Source: an uncultured Bacteroidales bacterium (lineage in GTDB: Bacteria; Bacteroidota; Bacteroidia; Bacteroidales; UBA3824). From it: a stretch of 64,000 nt of DNA. The translations under genes and the position numbers were made by a program. The notes below the pieces were generated by a model. That model saw only the letters and a list, made by a program, of their open reading frames with translations, ran no database searches and was not told the origin of the DNA. This document shows positions 54,181-62,290 of the stretch, one piece after another; within the stretch, counting starts at the first letter, position 1, and each line of letters begins with the position of its first letter. Location: contig CALFIU010000130.1 in the NCBI GenBank assembly GCA_937877455.1, positions 9,093 to 73,092 on the forward strand, in the 5' to 3' direction.

Positions 54181-55226
54181 TTACATTCGCCTTTTGTGTT
54201 GACTTCAATTCCGAGAGATTTTGCCTTTGCCCAATCTTTGCATGCTGCATCAAATTTAAATAGCAATTCTCTTGTATTTCCACGGTGGTAATATGCAAGT
54301 CCGTCTTCTGGGTTGGCTTCTATCCCTTTTGTAAAAATTTCTTCGGCTTTTTGATAGTTTTCTTGTTCAAAATACATAAGTCCAAGATTGTTGTAAGCAC
54401 CTGTTTTTTGAGAATCCATGCTTATACATTTTTCAAAATCTTCTTGTGCCTTGGCATATTTTTTTGCTTTGGCATATATTCTACCACGAGCATTGATATA
54501 GTCGTAGTTTTCTAGTTCAAGACTTATTGCTTGGTTTAAATCTGCAATTGCGCCATTGAAATCGTTGAGACCAGCTTTGGCTTCTGCACGATACATGTAT
54601 ATATAACCAGCCTTGGGAGTTATTTCTGCTGCAGTATTAAAATCGTCCAACGCTGCTTTGTATTTACCTTGCTTAACTTTTGCTGTTCCTCTATCGCAGT
54701 AGGCAAGTGCATTACGTTTGTTTCTTTCTATTGCGGCGTTATATTGTTGTTCTGCCAAACTATATTTTCCACTCATCGTGTAAACCATACCTTTATAATA
54801 ATAAAGATTTGCATCGGAATAGCCGAGTTGTTCTGCCTGCTCTATGTCGTTGAGGGCTTGGTCGTATTTGCCGAGTCGTGTTTCTGCTATTGCTTTGCCA
54901 ATAAAGTACGTTGGTTTTTGCGAGTTTGCTTGTATTGCTGATGTAAAGTCTTCAAGTGCTTTTTGGTTTTCGTATTTTTGAAGATATACTATTCCACGGT
55001 TGTATAATGCTTTGTCAAATTGAGAGTTGGCTGATATGGCTGATGAAAATTCTGTTAACGCATCATCAATTTTTTGTGCGTTAAATTCTTTAATTCCTCT
55101 GTTATAGGCTAACGGTCCTTCTTGATTGCCAAGAATTACTAATGTTTTGGAACTATCAATTTGGGCTGTTGCTCCAATAGCAAAAAGTGAAAGTGATGCC
55201 GCTGCAAGCGTTTTTGTTAGTTTCAT
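54177..55226 (-). CDS. Secreted tetratricopeptide-repeat protein
   Basis: The 349-aa protein has a signal peptide (MKLTKTLAAASLSLFAIGATAQ) and then about eight TPR units filling the rest, for example ALYNRGIVYLQKYENQKALE, AYNNLGLMYFEQENYQKAEE and AYYHRGNTRELLFKFDAACK. No catalytic domain is seen. It is the first gene of the operon with the two PorE-like genes and would be a periplasmic scaffold for them. It may add to T9SS-like anchoring, but this is inferred from position. Confidence 0.85.
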   Translation of the reverse strand: MKLTKTLAAASLSLFAIGATAQIDSSKTLVILGNQEGPLAYNRGIKEFNAQKIDDALTEFSSAISANSQFDKALYNRGIVYLQKYENQKALEDFTSAIQANSQKPTYFIGKAIAETRLGKYDQALNDIEQAEQLGYSDANLYYYKGMVYTMSGKYSLAEQQYNAAIERNKRNALAYCDRGTAKVKQGKYKAALDDFNTAAEITPKAGYIYMYRAEAKAGLNDFNGAIADLNQAISLELENYDYINARGRIYAKAKKYAKAQEDFEKCISMDSQKTGAYNNLGLMYFEQENYQKAEEIFTKGIEANPEDGLAYYHRGNTRELLFKFDAACKDWAKAKSLGIEVNTKGECK

Positions 55227-55542
55227 TTATGATAAAAGTTAATGTTTTTTGTTTTTTATGTTTGGTTACTTTTAACATTGCAAAATAAGTTAATTTTTTT
55301 GAAAGTTAGTTTATCTAAACATTATTTTTTTTGTTGTCAATGGATAAATACTGCATTATGAAAATTTTAATTTGAATAAAATATGTTGTGTATCTGTAAG
55401 TTAAATTGTTTTCTTTAATTACAAGGGTGGTAGTTTTTCTTTTTTTTGAAAAATAATTAGGCTTTTGTAAAAAAAGACTAATTTTGTGGAAAATTTTGAA
55501 TTTAAATTTTGCTAATCAAGAAATATAAGTAAGGAAAAACCA
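55227..55542. other. 316-bp intergenic region between divergent genes
   Basis: This AT-rich spacer separates the minus-strand TPR operon from the GH51 gene. It holds a -7-like element (55479-55486) for GH51 and a weak TTATTTTG-like element for the minus strand. I see no coding frame, hairpin or repeat. Confidence 0.6.
55479..55486 (+). promoter_or_regulatory. -7 promoter element of GH51
   Basis: TAATTTTG lies 56 bp before the ATG at 55543. No good -33 match is at the expected spacing. Confidence 0.4.
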
Positions 55543-58083
55543 ATGAATACTATTTTTAAAACTATTATTTTTTTGTCAGCATTTGTTTTGGCTGGTTTTT
55601 ATGGTTGTAATAATACAGAACCACCTGTTGACAATAGTAATTTATTTATTTATTGTCCATCGGAAAGCGAAGGACTACATGTTGCTGTAAAAAATTCTGA
55701 TGGCAGTTGGAAACACCTTGGTCAGTTGTGTTCTTCTGATTATGGTGCTTGGGGTGTGGATAAAAAGATGTATCGTCCGTATGTTGTGATGGCATCAGAT
55801 AGTACATGGCGAGCAATATGGACTGTTAACGGCGTTGCACCAACATTTGCTGCGGCATATAGCAAAGATTTTATTACATGGAGGCCGCAAGAATTTCCGC
55901 TAATGGAAATTTCGCCTTGCAACGATTTGGCAATGATCGAAAAGGATGGTAATTTTGAAATTTATTACAATGCAGGTGCGGCTAAGGCTGTGGCTACTTT
56001 TGATTTTAGGCAATTTGAAATTGTACCAACTGATGAAAAACAGCCAGAGGATAATCGTGTTATTGAAATTGTTGATGGCAACAATGTATCGGGGCAAAAA
56101 TTTACTGTTTTGGGTTCATTTTTGGAAAATATTACTCAACATTTCGATGATTTGGCAGTTGAGAATCAAAGAAATTCGGAGCGTATGTTCAACGATAGCA
56201 CGGAGTTGCTACCAAATCTCAAATTAACTGACGGAAAAGTAAAACTAAAATTAAGTGTAAATTTTTCGGGTGAAAAAAAGATAAGTCAAAACTTGCTTGG
56301 TGTTTTTTTTGAAGATATTTCTTATGCAGCTGATGGTGGACTTTATGCAGAACTTGTTCAAAATCGCGATTTTGAATATTCAGAACGTGATAATAAAGAT
56401 TTTAACGCTACAACTGCTTGGAAATCTGATAAAAATATTGAAATTGCCAACGATGGAGGTATATCTGATAATAATGCCAACTATGCAATATTAGAAAATC
56501 AAACACTTACAAATTCAGGGTTTGGTGGAATTGCTGTTAAAAAGGCAGCTAAATATGATTTTTCTCTTTTTGCAAAAAATATCGACACTAAAAATCAAGT
56601 ACTTAGCGTTTCTATTGTAAATCCTCAAGATGGAAAAACAATTGCATCTACCAAGGTAACCATTACTAAAAACGCATGGGCAAAATATTCTGCTACATTG
56701 TTTTGTATGTATGGTTGCGATAATGCCGAACTTAGCATTTCTACCCAAAAAGACGGTAAAACTGCTGTTGACATGATAAGTCTTTTTCCACAAGACACTT
56801 ATAAAAAACATAAAAACGGTTTGCGTAAAGATTTAGCCGAGGCAATAGCTGCATTACACCCAAAATTTGTTAGATTTCCGGGTGGCTGTATGACACATGG
56901 ACAAGGTATTGATAATATTTATCATTGGAAACATTCTGTAGGAAATCTTGAAGAACGTAAACCTGATATGAATATTTGGAATTATCACCAAACTCGTGGA
57001 TTGGGTTTTTACGAGTTTTTTCAATGGTGTGAAGATATGGGAGCAGAGCCTTTGCCAGTGCTTGCGGCTGGTGTTCCTTGTCAAAATTCGTTAGAAAACG
57101 AAAATCATTATGCGGGGCAACAAGGTGGTATTCCAATGGACGACATTCCTGCTTATATTCAAGAAATCCTTGATCTTATAGAATGGGCTAATGGCGACCA
57201 AAAAAATAGTTCTCTTGCAAAACTTAGGGCAGCTGCTGGACATTCTAAACCATTCAATCTCAAATATATAGGTATTGGTAATGAAGATATTATATCAACT
57301 GTTTTTGAAGAACGGTTTGAACTTATTGCAACTGCTGTAAAAGCAAAATATCCCAACATAAAAATTTGTGGAACAGCTGGTCCATTCCATTATCCAAGTG
57401 CCGACTATGTGGAAGGTTGGGATTTTGTTAACAAACATACCGACATTATTGATCTTGTTGATGAACATTATTACGAGTCAACTGGTTGGTTTATCAATCA
57501 TACCGATTATTACGACAAATATAGTCGGTCTAACTCAAAGGTTTATCTTGGAGAATATTCAGCTTATTCATCAGACCCACGTCAAAGTAACATTGAAACT
57601 GCCCTTGCCGAAGCATTATATTTATGCAACGTTGAGCGTAATGGCGATGTAGTTGAGATGACAAGTTATGCTCCACTATTGTGTAAACAAAACAACAAAA
57701 ATTGGGATCCTGACTTGATTTATTTTAATAATACCGATGTATTTTTAACACCAAGTTATCATACACAACGTATTTTTGGAAGTTATAGCGGTTCATCGTA
57801 TGTACCTTCGGAGATAACCGCTGACGAAAATGTAAAGCATCGTGTGGCTGTTAGTGTTGTAAAAGATGCAAAAAACAAAAAAACATACCTCAGAATTGTA
57901 AATGCGTTGCCAGTACCAACCGAAATAAGTGTCTATGGCCTTACGTTTGGAAAGCAAGTTGAAACGGAGAGTATAACTGGTTATCCTCAGCAAACCAATG
58001 CAAATGTTGCCAAACAAAAAGTTGTAATAAAAGATAACAAGTTGGAAATTCCTCCGTACACTTTTATTAATTATAGTTTGTAG
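55543..58083 (+). CDS. GH51 alpha-L-arabinofuranosidase lipoprotein
   Basis: The 846-aa protein has a signal with a likely lipid Cys22 (AFVLAGFYGCNN). Residues about 30-165 resemble part of a GH43-type propeller (YRPYVVMASDSTWRAIWTVN, SKDFITWRPQEFP). A GH51 N-region and a carbohydrate-binding-like insert follow (GGIAVKKAAKYDFSLFAKN). The TIM-barrel core contains KFVRFPGGCMTHGQGIDNIY, the acid/base Glu581 in GIGNEDI and the nucleophile Glu671 in LGEYSAYS. It would remove arabinofuranose side chains from arabinan or arabinoxylan outside the cell. No SusC/SusD genes are nearby, unlike in typical Bacteroidota utilisation loci. Confidence 0.88.
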   Translation: MNTIFKTIIFLSAFVLAGFYGCNNTEPPVDNSNLFIYCPSESEGLHVAVKNSDGSWKHLGQLCSSDYGAWGVDKKMYRPYVVMASDSTWRAIWTVNGVAPTFAAAYSKDFITWRPQEFPLMEISPCNDLAMIEKDGNFEIYYNAGAAKAVATFDFRQFEIVPTDEKQPEDNRVIEIVDGNNVSGQKFTVLGSFLENITQHFDDLAVENQRNSERMFNDSTELLPNLKLTDGKVKLKLSVNFSGEKKISQNLLGVFFEDISYAADGGLYAELVQNRDFEYSERDNKDFNATTAWKSDKNIEIANDGGISDNNANYAILENQTLTNSGFGGIAVKKAAKYDFSLFAKNIDTKNQVLSVSIVNPQDGKTIASTKVTITKNAWAKYSATLFCMYGCDNAELSISTQKDGKTAVDMISLFPQDTYKKHKNGLRKDLAEAIAALHPKFVRFPGGCMTHGQGIDNIYHWKHSVGNLEERKPDMNIWNYHQTRGLGFYEFFQWCEDMGAEPLPVLAAGVPCQNSLENENHYAGQQGGIPMDDIPAYIQEILDLIEWANGDQKNSSLAKLRAAAGHSKPFNLKYIGIGNEDIISTVFEERFELIATAVKAKYPNIKICGTAGPFHYPSADYVEGWDFVNKHTDIIDLVDEHYYESTGWFINHTDYYDKYSRSNSKVYLGEYSAYSSDPRQSNIETALAEALYLCNVERNGDVVEMTSYAPLLCKQNNKNWDPDLIYFNNTDVFLTPSYHTQRIFGSYSGSSYVPSEITADENVKHRVAVSVVKDAKNKKTYLRIVNALPVPTEISVYGLTFGKQVETESITGYPQQTNANVAKQKVVIKDNKLEIPPYTFINYSL

Positions 58084-58084
58084 T

Positions 58085-58846
58085 TTGACAAAAAAAACTA
58101 AAAATAACACCTTATTATTTATGTTGTTTTTTCCGTTGATATGTTTTGGCGGAAAAAACGACATAATTTTTCTTTTAGACAAAGATGCGGCTAACAAACA
58201 AGGACATATTGCCATTTTGGTTGGCAACGAAACTTCTGGTTGGTATTATGTATCAATAAACGGAACAGGTGAAGGTGCAAAGCCTTGGGGAACAAATCTT
58301 TATGCTGATGTTGGAACAAAAATTTTAGATACTTTAGGAAATGTAATTTACAATTCGCGTAAGGCTGTAAAATGCGTTAATACTACAAATCCAAACGAAA
58401 AACATTTGTATGATTTTTTTAGGCGTATCGAAACTACGCCGTATGAGGATAGTCTTGCCTTGAATGCATCAAAAATGGTTGCTTCATCTGAAATTTATGG
58501 TATAATAGGACCAGGAAATTCGTGTATAGACGTTGCGCAAGCAGCTTTTAGTGCTGTGGTAAAGGCGCGTAACCTTGATAAAAATGGATATATACCAGGA
58601 CAAGGAGATTTAATACCCAAAAAGTGGTTTAGAAAACTTGATAATAGGGTAAGACAAGCCAATAGTCGATTGAAGGGACGTAAAAACGATATAAAATTTA
58701 CTCATCCGCTCAATAAGAAAAATAGAGTGATAAAACATCCTGAAAGGTTATTTGTTATTCCATATTTTTTAAGAAAAAAAAGTGATACGAACTATGTAAC
58801 CTCAAAAGGCAAGGTTATGCACTTTTTTAATTTGCCAAAAAAATAG
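58085..58846 (+). CDS. Secreted permuted papain-like (LRAT/NlpC-type) protein
   Basis: The TTG at 58085 is 1 nt after the GH51 stop and gives a 253-aa protein with a proper signal peptide (MTKKTKNNTLLFMLFFPLICFG). An ATG at 58121 would cut that peptide, so TTG is favoured. The order His41 (KQGHIAILVGNETSGWYYVS) then Cys147 (IGPGNSCIDVAQAAF) is that of permuted papain-fold hydrolases such as LRAT/YiiX. The NETSGWYYVSINGTGEG segment reminds me of C-terminal tips of Bacteroidota RHS toxins. The last 60 residues are Lys/Arg rich. Whether it is an amidase, acyltransferase or toxin is open. Confidence 0.6.
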   Translation: MTKKTKNNTLLFMLFFPLICFGGKNDIIFLLDKDAANKQGHIAILVGNETSGWYYVSINGTGEGAKPWGTNLYADVGTKILDTLGNVIYNSRKAVKCVNTTNPNEKHLYDFFRRIETTPYEDSLALNASKMVASSEIYGIIGPGNSCIDVAQAAFSAVVKARNLDKNGYIPGQGDLIPKKWFRKLDNRVRQANSRLKGRKNDIKFTHPLNKKNRVIKHPERLFVIPYFLRKKSDTNYVTSKGKVMHFFNLPKK

Positions 58847-58875
58847 AAATATTTTTTTTATCCGCATAAAGTTTT

Positions 58876-58883
58876 TACTTTTG
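58876..58883 (+). promoter_or_regulatory. -7 promoter element of dnaN
   Basis: TACTTTTG is a full match and lies 29 bp before the ATG at 58913. Confidence 0.5.
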
Positions 58884-58912
58884 TGCAAACTTTAAAAAAA
58901 ACAAAAACGCAA

Positions 58913-60049
58913 ATGAAATTTGTAGTATCAAGCACTGAATTGTTAAGCCGGTTGCAATCAATCAACCGTGTAATCAGTACAAAAACCGTACTTCCTATAT
59001 TAGACAACTTTTTATTCGAGTTAACTGAAGAAGGTCTTGTAGTTATCGCGTCAGACCTTGAAACCACAATGCGCACTCGTATTGCGCTTGACAATGTGGA
59101 AGGGCAGGGAAAAGTGGCTATTGAAGCAAAAAGACTTACAGACATACTAAAGGAATTTCCCGAACAGCCATTAATTTTTGAGATTAACAACGAATCTTAT
59201 GCCATTGATATTCTTTCTGATAATGGAAGATTTTCTATAATGGGGCAAGACGGAGGCGAATATCCTGATATGCCAAGTCTTGCAGAAGAAAATACACTTT
59301 CGATAAATATGTCGTCTGATGCTTTGTTAAAAGGCATAGAAAAAACCATTTTTGCAACAGCCTCTGATGATTTACGTCCAGTAATGAATGGAATTTTAAT
59401 GCAGTTTTCTGAAGAAGGATCAACTTTTGTTGCTTCTGATGCTCACAAACTTGTTCGTTATAAAAGAAAGGACGTTACTGTAAATGGTCAATCATCGTTT
59501 ATTCTTCCCAAAAAACCAGCATCGTTGTTGAAAAACATTTTGCCAAAAGAAAGTGGGGAAATTCGTTTGCAGTTTGATGATAAAAACGCTTATTTTAATC
59601 TAAGCGATTATGAACTTATTTGTCGTCTTGTAGAAGGATCTTATCCTAACTATGAAACTGTAATTCCAACAAACAATCCTAACAAGTTGACTGTTAATAG
59701 ACTTGATTTTGTTACTATTGTAAAACGAGTTGCTACAGTAGCAAATCAGGCAAGCAATCTTATAAAACTTGAACTTAACGATGGTCAGGTGGTTGTTTCG
59801 GCGCAAGATATTGATTTTTCAATGTCTGGACAAGAAAAGCTTAGTGCACAATACGAAGGCGAGGCTATGGGTATTGGATTTAAATCGTCGTTCCTTGTTG
59901 ATATTCTCAATGCAATGAGTTCTGAAAATGTTGTTTTGCAAATGAGTGATCCTTCTCGCGCAGGCATCATTACTCCTCTTGAGGCAGAATCTGAAAACGA
60001 GGACGAACTTATGTTGCTTATGCCTATGATGGTTAACGATGAATTTTAA
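58913..60049 (+). CDS. dnaN: DNA polymerase III beta sliding clamp
   Basis: DnaN forms the ring that tethers DNA polymerase III to DNA. The ATG at 58913 gives 378 aa, close to other Bacteroidota clamps, and the open frame upstream overlaps the promoter. It has the three-domain pattern: domain 1 (MKFVVSSTELLSRLQSINRV), ASDDLRPVMNGILMQF, SDAHKLVRY, and VEGSYPNYETVIP. The C-terminus (LMPMMVNDEF) deviates from the usual MPMRL ending by position, as is frequent in this phylum. dnaA is not adjacent here. Confidence 0.95.
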   Translation: MKFVVSSTELLSRLQSINRVISTKTVLPILDNFLFELTEEGLVVIASDLETTMRTRIALDNVEGQGKVAIEAKRLTDILKEFPEQPLIFEINNESYAIDILSDNGRFSIMGQDGGEYPDMPSLAEENTLSINMSSDALLKGIEKTIFATASDDLRPVMNGILMQFSEEGSTFVASDAHKLVRYKRKDVTVNGQSSFILPKKPASLLKNILPKESGEIRLQFDDKNAYFNLSDYELICRLVEGSYPNYETVIPTNNPNKLTVNRLDFVTIVKRVATVANQASNLIKLELNDGQVVVSAQDIDFSMSGQEKLSAQYEGEAMGIGFKSSFLVDILNAMSSENVVLQMSDPSRAGIITPLEAESENEDELMLLMPMMVNDEF

Positions 60050-60070
60050 ATTTTTGATATTATAGTTATC

Positions 60071-60106
60071 AAGCCGCTTAGAATTTTTCTTGGCGGCTTA
60101 TTTTTT
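60071..60106. terminator. Terminator after dnaN
   Basis: AAGCCGC pairs with GCGGCTT around an AT-rich loop with extra GAA/TTC pairs, and TTTTTT follows. It lies between convergent genes. Confidence 0.85.
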
Positions 60107-60110
60107 ATGT

Positions 60111-60986
60111 TTATCCAATGTTTGTATTCTTATTATTTGTAATTCTATTTTTGTTTACTTTCAGTAGTCTGTTAAAATCGTCATCGGCTTTTATCTTGTC
60201 TAATATTCGTTTAACAATTTTAAATAGGCTTTTATCAGAACAATAATTGGCTGGACAGGCGAAGTTTGCTCTGTTTTCGCGTATTAGTTTTTCCGCAACT
60301 GCTTTTTTTGCTTTATCTCCAGGTTTATAAACAGCAATGGAATGTCCTCCACGTTCTTTTATCATTTTCATAGATGGAATGTCTGTTTCTCCGTCGCCAA
60401 AATAAATCATATTTTTAAACGGCATAGGTCGTTCATTTTCAGGAATAAATTCGTTAATTTTTTTGTTGTCGCTTATTTCTTTTATTCCCTTGTTTATCTT
60501 GAACAAAAATTGTGTTTTGGTGGTATAATCAACAGCAACAGCAGGCCAATATGCTATACCATTTTGGTCGTAAAGAAAAGAACAAGCATAGACGTTTTCA
60601 AATTCTTCTGCTATTTCGCTGCCCTCAATCATTTCTTTTAGTCCCGACGAATTAATGTAATGCTTGATTTTTACACCAATACTTTTGCCATAGTTGTTGA
60701 TATTTTTAAACCAATCTTTTACACCGTCATAGAATTTAATGTCTTTACCAAATTTTCTAAATGAATTTTTGGTGAGTTTTATACCGTTTTTTTTGGCTTC
60801 TTCTATCATTAGGTACATATAGCAGAGTATGCCGCTTGCATCGTTATCAATAGAAAGTTGGCGGTTTTTTTTCCAAAAATCATCGTTATCTTTACCTATT
60901 GCACTTATAAATCCAAACTCTTGCATGTTACCAGGTGAGAGTGTGCCGTCAAAATCATATATTAACGCTGCTTTTGTTTGTGCCAT
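60111..60986 (-). CDS. HAD-family phosphatase
   Basis: The 291-aa protein has the HAD nucleophile motif IYDFDGTLSPGNMQEFGF near the start, INSSGLKEMIEGS as motif II, and MIYFGDGETDIPSMKMIKERG as motif IV. The cap region between them is long. It resembles phosphoserine-phosphatase-like Bacteroidota proteins of unknown substrate. It is followed upstream, in minus-strand order, by the glycine-zipper gene with a strong terminator in between, so it is probably its own unit. Confidence 0.85.
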   Translation of the reverse strand: MAQTKAALIYDFDGTLSPGNMQEFGFISAIGKDNDDFWKKNRQLSIDNDASGILCYMYLMIEEAKKNGIKLTKNSFRKFGKDIKFYDGVKDWFKNINNYGKSIGVKIKHYINSSGLKEMIEGSEIAEEFENVYACSFLYDQNGIAYWPAVAVDYTTKTQFLFKINKGIKEISDNKKINEFIPENERPMPFKNMIYFGDGETDIPSMKMIKERGGHSIAVYKPGDKAKKAVAEKLIRENRANFACPANYCSDKSLFKIVKRILDKIKADDDFNRLLKVNKNRITNNKNTNIG

Positions 60987-61013
60987 GTGTTTTTTTGTAT
61001 AGAAAAAACAAAA

Positions 61014-61050
61014 TTGGGCTGTTTAATTTTTTTGTCATTAAACAGCCCAA
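61014..61050 (-). terminator. Terminator after the glycine-zipper protein gene
   Basis: TTGGGCTGTTTAAT pairs perfectly with ATTAAACAGCCCAA (14 bp) across a 9-nt loop. T-rich sequence follows on the minus strand. Confidence 0.85.
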
Positions 61051-61072
61051 CATTATTTGTTATTTTTTTGTT

Positions 61073-61708
61073 TTATTTTTTACCGAGCAATGAGCCTAAA
61101 CCACCAATTATTGAGCCTAAATCAGGACCACTACTTTGTTGTTGGCTTGCGTTGTTGGCAGCAGTTGCATTTCCGAGTATGGAACCGAGTCCGCCAATTA
61201 TAGACCCCAAGTCGGGACTACTACTTTGTTGTTGTGCGCTACTTGCTGCTGCTGAGCCACCAAGTATTGCTCCAAGACCTCCAATTATTGAACCCAAGTC
61301 TGGATTGCTACTTTGTTGTTGGCTTGCTGCGGTACTTGATGCTCCACCAAGAACAGAGCCTAATATTGAACCCAACAATCCGCCATTGCTTTGGCTTGTA
61401 GATGTGTTTGAACTATTTTTGTTGAAAAATGCGCTTGCTAAACTGCTAACTATGCTTGCGAAAGCTGCATTACTTACAAGGCTTTTTAATTGGTCGGGCC
61501 ATTGACTAATGCTGTCGTTATTTAATTTTCCTGCAGCTTGCAAGATGGCTGCTACACCTTGAAATTTTTCTATACTTCCGAAATTTTGTCCAATAAAGTT
61601 ATTTACTTGTGATGCTTGCATACCCTTTAAACTATCGAAAACCGAATCCATTTTGCTTTCTGATCCGAATAGGGTTGATGCAAATTGAGAAATATTGTTT
61701 TCTGCCAT
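61073..61708 (-). CDS. Glycine-zipper repeat protein, DUF937-like N-terminus
   Basis: The 211-aa protein has an N-terminal helical region (MAENNISQFASTLFGSESKM, then VNNFIGQNFGSIEKFQGVAA) and no signal peptide. From about residue 108 it has Gly/Ser-rich repeats. Two 30-residue units (131-160 and 161-190) and a partial one (191-211) each contain PDLGSIIGGLGxxLG, a glycine-zipper pattern, joined by S/Q/A linkers. Such zippers can insert into or stack at membranes. The repeats are similar enough to imply recent duplication. Function is unknown. Confidence 0.65.
   Translation of the reverse strand: MAENNISQFASTLFGSESKMDSVFDSLKGMQASQVNNFIGQNFGSIEKFQGVAAILQAAGKLNNDSISQWPDQLKSLVSNAAFASIVSSLASAFFNKNSSNTSTSQSNGGLLGSILGSVLGGASSTAASQQQSSNPDLGSIIGGLGAILGGSAAASSAQQQSSSPDLGSIIGGLGSILGNATAANNASQQQSSGPDLGSIIGGLGSLLGKK
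61076..61318. repeat. 90-bp coding tandem repeat
   Basis: Two full 90-bp units and a partial unit encode the PDLGSIIGGLG repeats. Unit boundaries follow residues 131-160, 161-190 and 191-211 of the minus-strand protein. Confidence 0.75.
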
Positions 61709-61869
61709 TTCTTTTTTATTAGTGGTTAATAAACTTGGTAAATTTTTTTTGTTTACATAAAATTATACGATTTGGACTTTAAAAAGTTTTATTTTATGTT
61801 GTTTTTTTTATTGCTAATTCCTATTTTTTTTTACAAAAATATTGGTTTTAACATAAAAAATCCCTAAAT

Positions 61870-61917
61870 TTTTTCTTCGCAATTTTGTTTGTCAAAACAG
61901 AAAATTGCGAAGAAAAA
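61870..61917 (-). terminator. Terminator after the small secreted protein
   Basis: TTTTTCTTCGCAATTTT pairs with AAAATTGCGAAGAAAAA (17 bp) across a 14-nt loop. Confidence 0.85.
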
Positions 61918-61942
61918 TGTCTTTTTGTAATAAATTGTAATG

Positions 61943-62278
61943 TTATTTAAGTTTAATTTCTACGTATGCGCTGTCGCTATTTGGTTGTAAATTTGGGTAA
62001 AAAACGTAAGTTCCAGCCTTTAGTTTTTCTCCTATAGCTTTTTCAGAGTGTTTTATACCCCAAAAAGCCTTTTCTGGTTTATTATTACGCATTATCCAAA
62101 AGCCGTTGTGTGTGCCTTCTACCGAAATTATTGTCATTGTTTTTTTTAGTGTAATGGCTTTGCAACGCAATTCTGCATTATTGTCAGGTATGCGTTCTTG
62201 GTAACCAATTACAGTTAGTATTTGAGCATGGCTAATAGTAGCAAAAAATAAAAATATTGCAGTAATACATATTTTCAT
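61943..62278 (-). CDS. Small secreted protein of unknown function
   Basis: The 111-aa protein has a clear signal peptide (MKICITAIFLFFATISHAQ). A compact domain follows with TMTIISVEGTHNGFWIMRN and GEKLKAGTYVFYPNLQPNSD, suggesting a small beta fold. I recognise no family. It starts 12 nt after rlmD and is probably cotranscribed with it; a terminator follows. Confidence 0.7.
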   Translation of the reverse strand: MKICITAIFLFFATISHAQILTVIGYQERIPDNNAELRCKAITLKKTMTIISVEGTHNGFWIMRNNKPEKAFWGIKHSEKAIGEKLKAGTYVFYPNLQPNSDSAYVEIKLK

Positions 62279-62290
62279 AGTAATTATTTG

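Noticed and set aside
58847..58912. Replication origin next to dnaN
   Set aside because: No dnaA gene and no cluster of DnaA boxes is visible; dnaN has an ordinary promoter.
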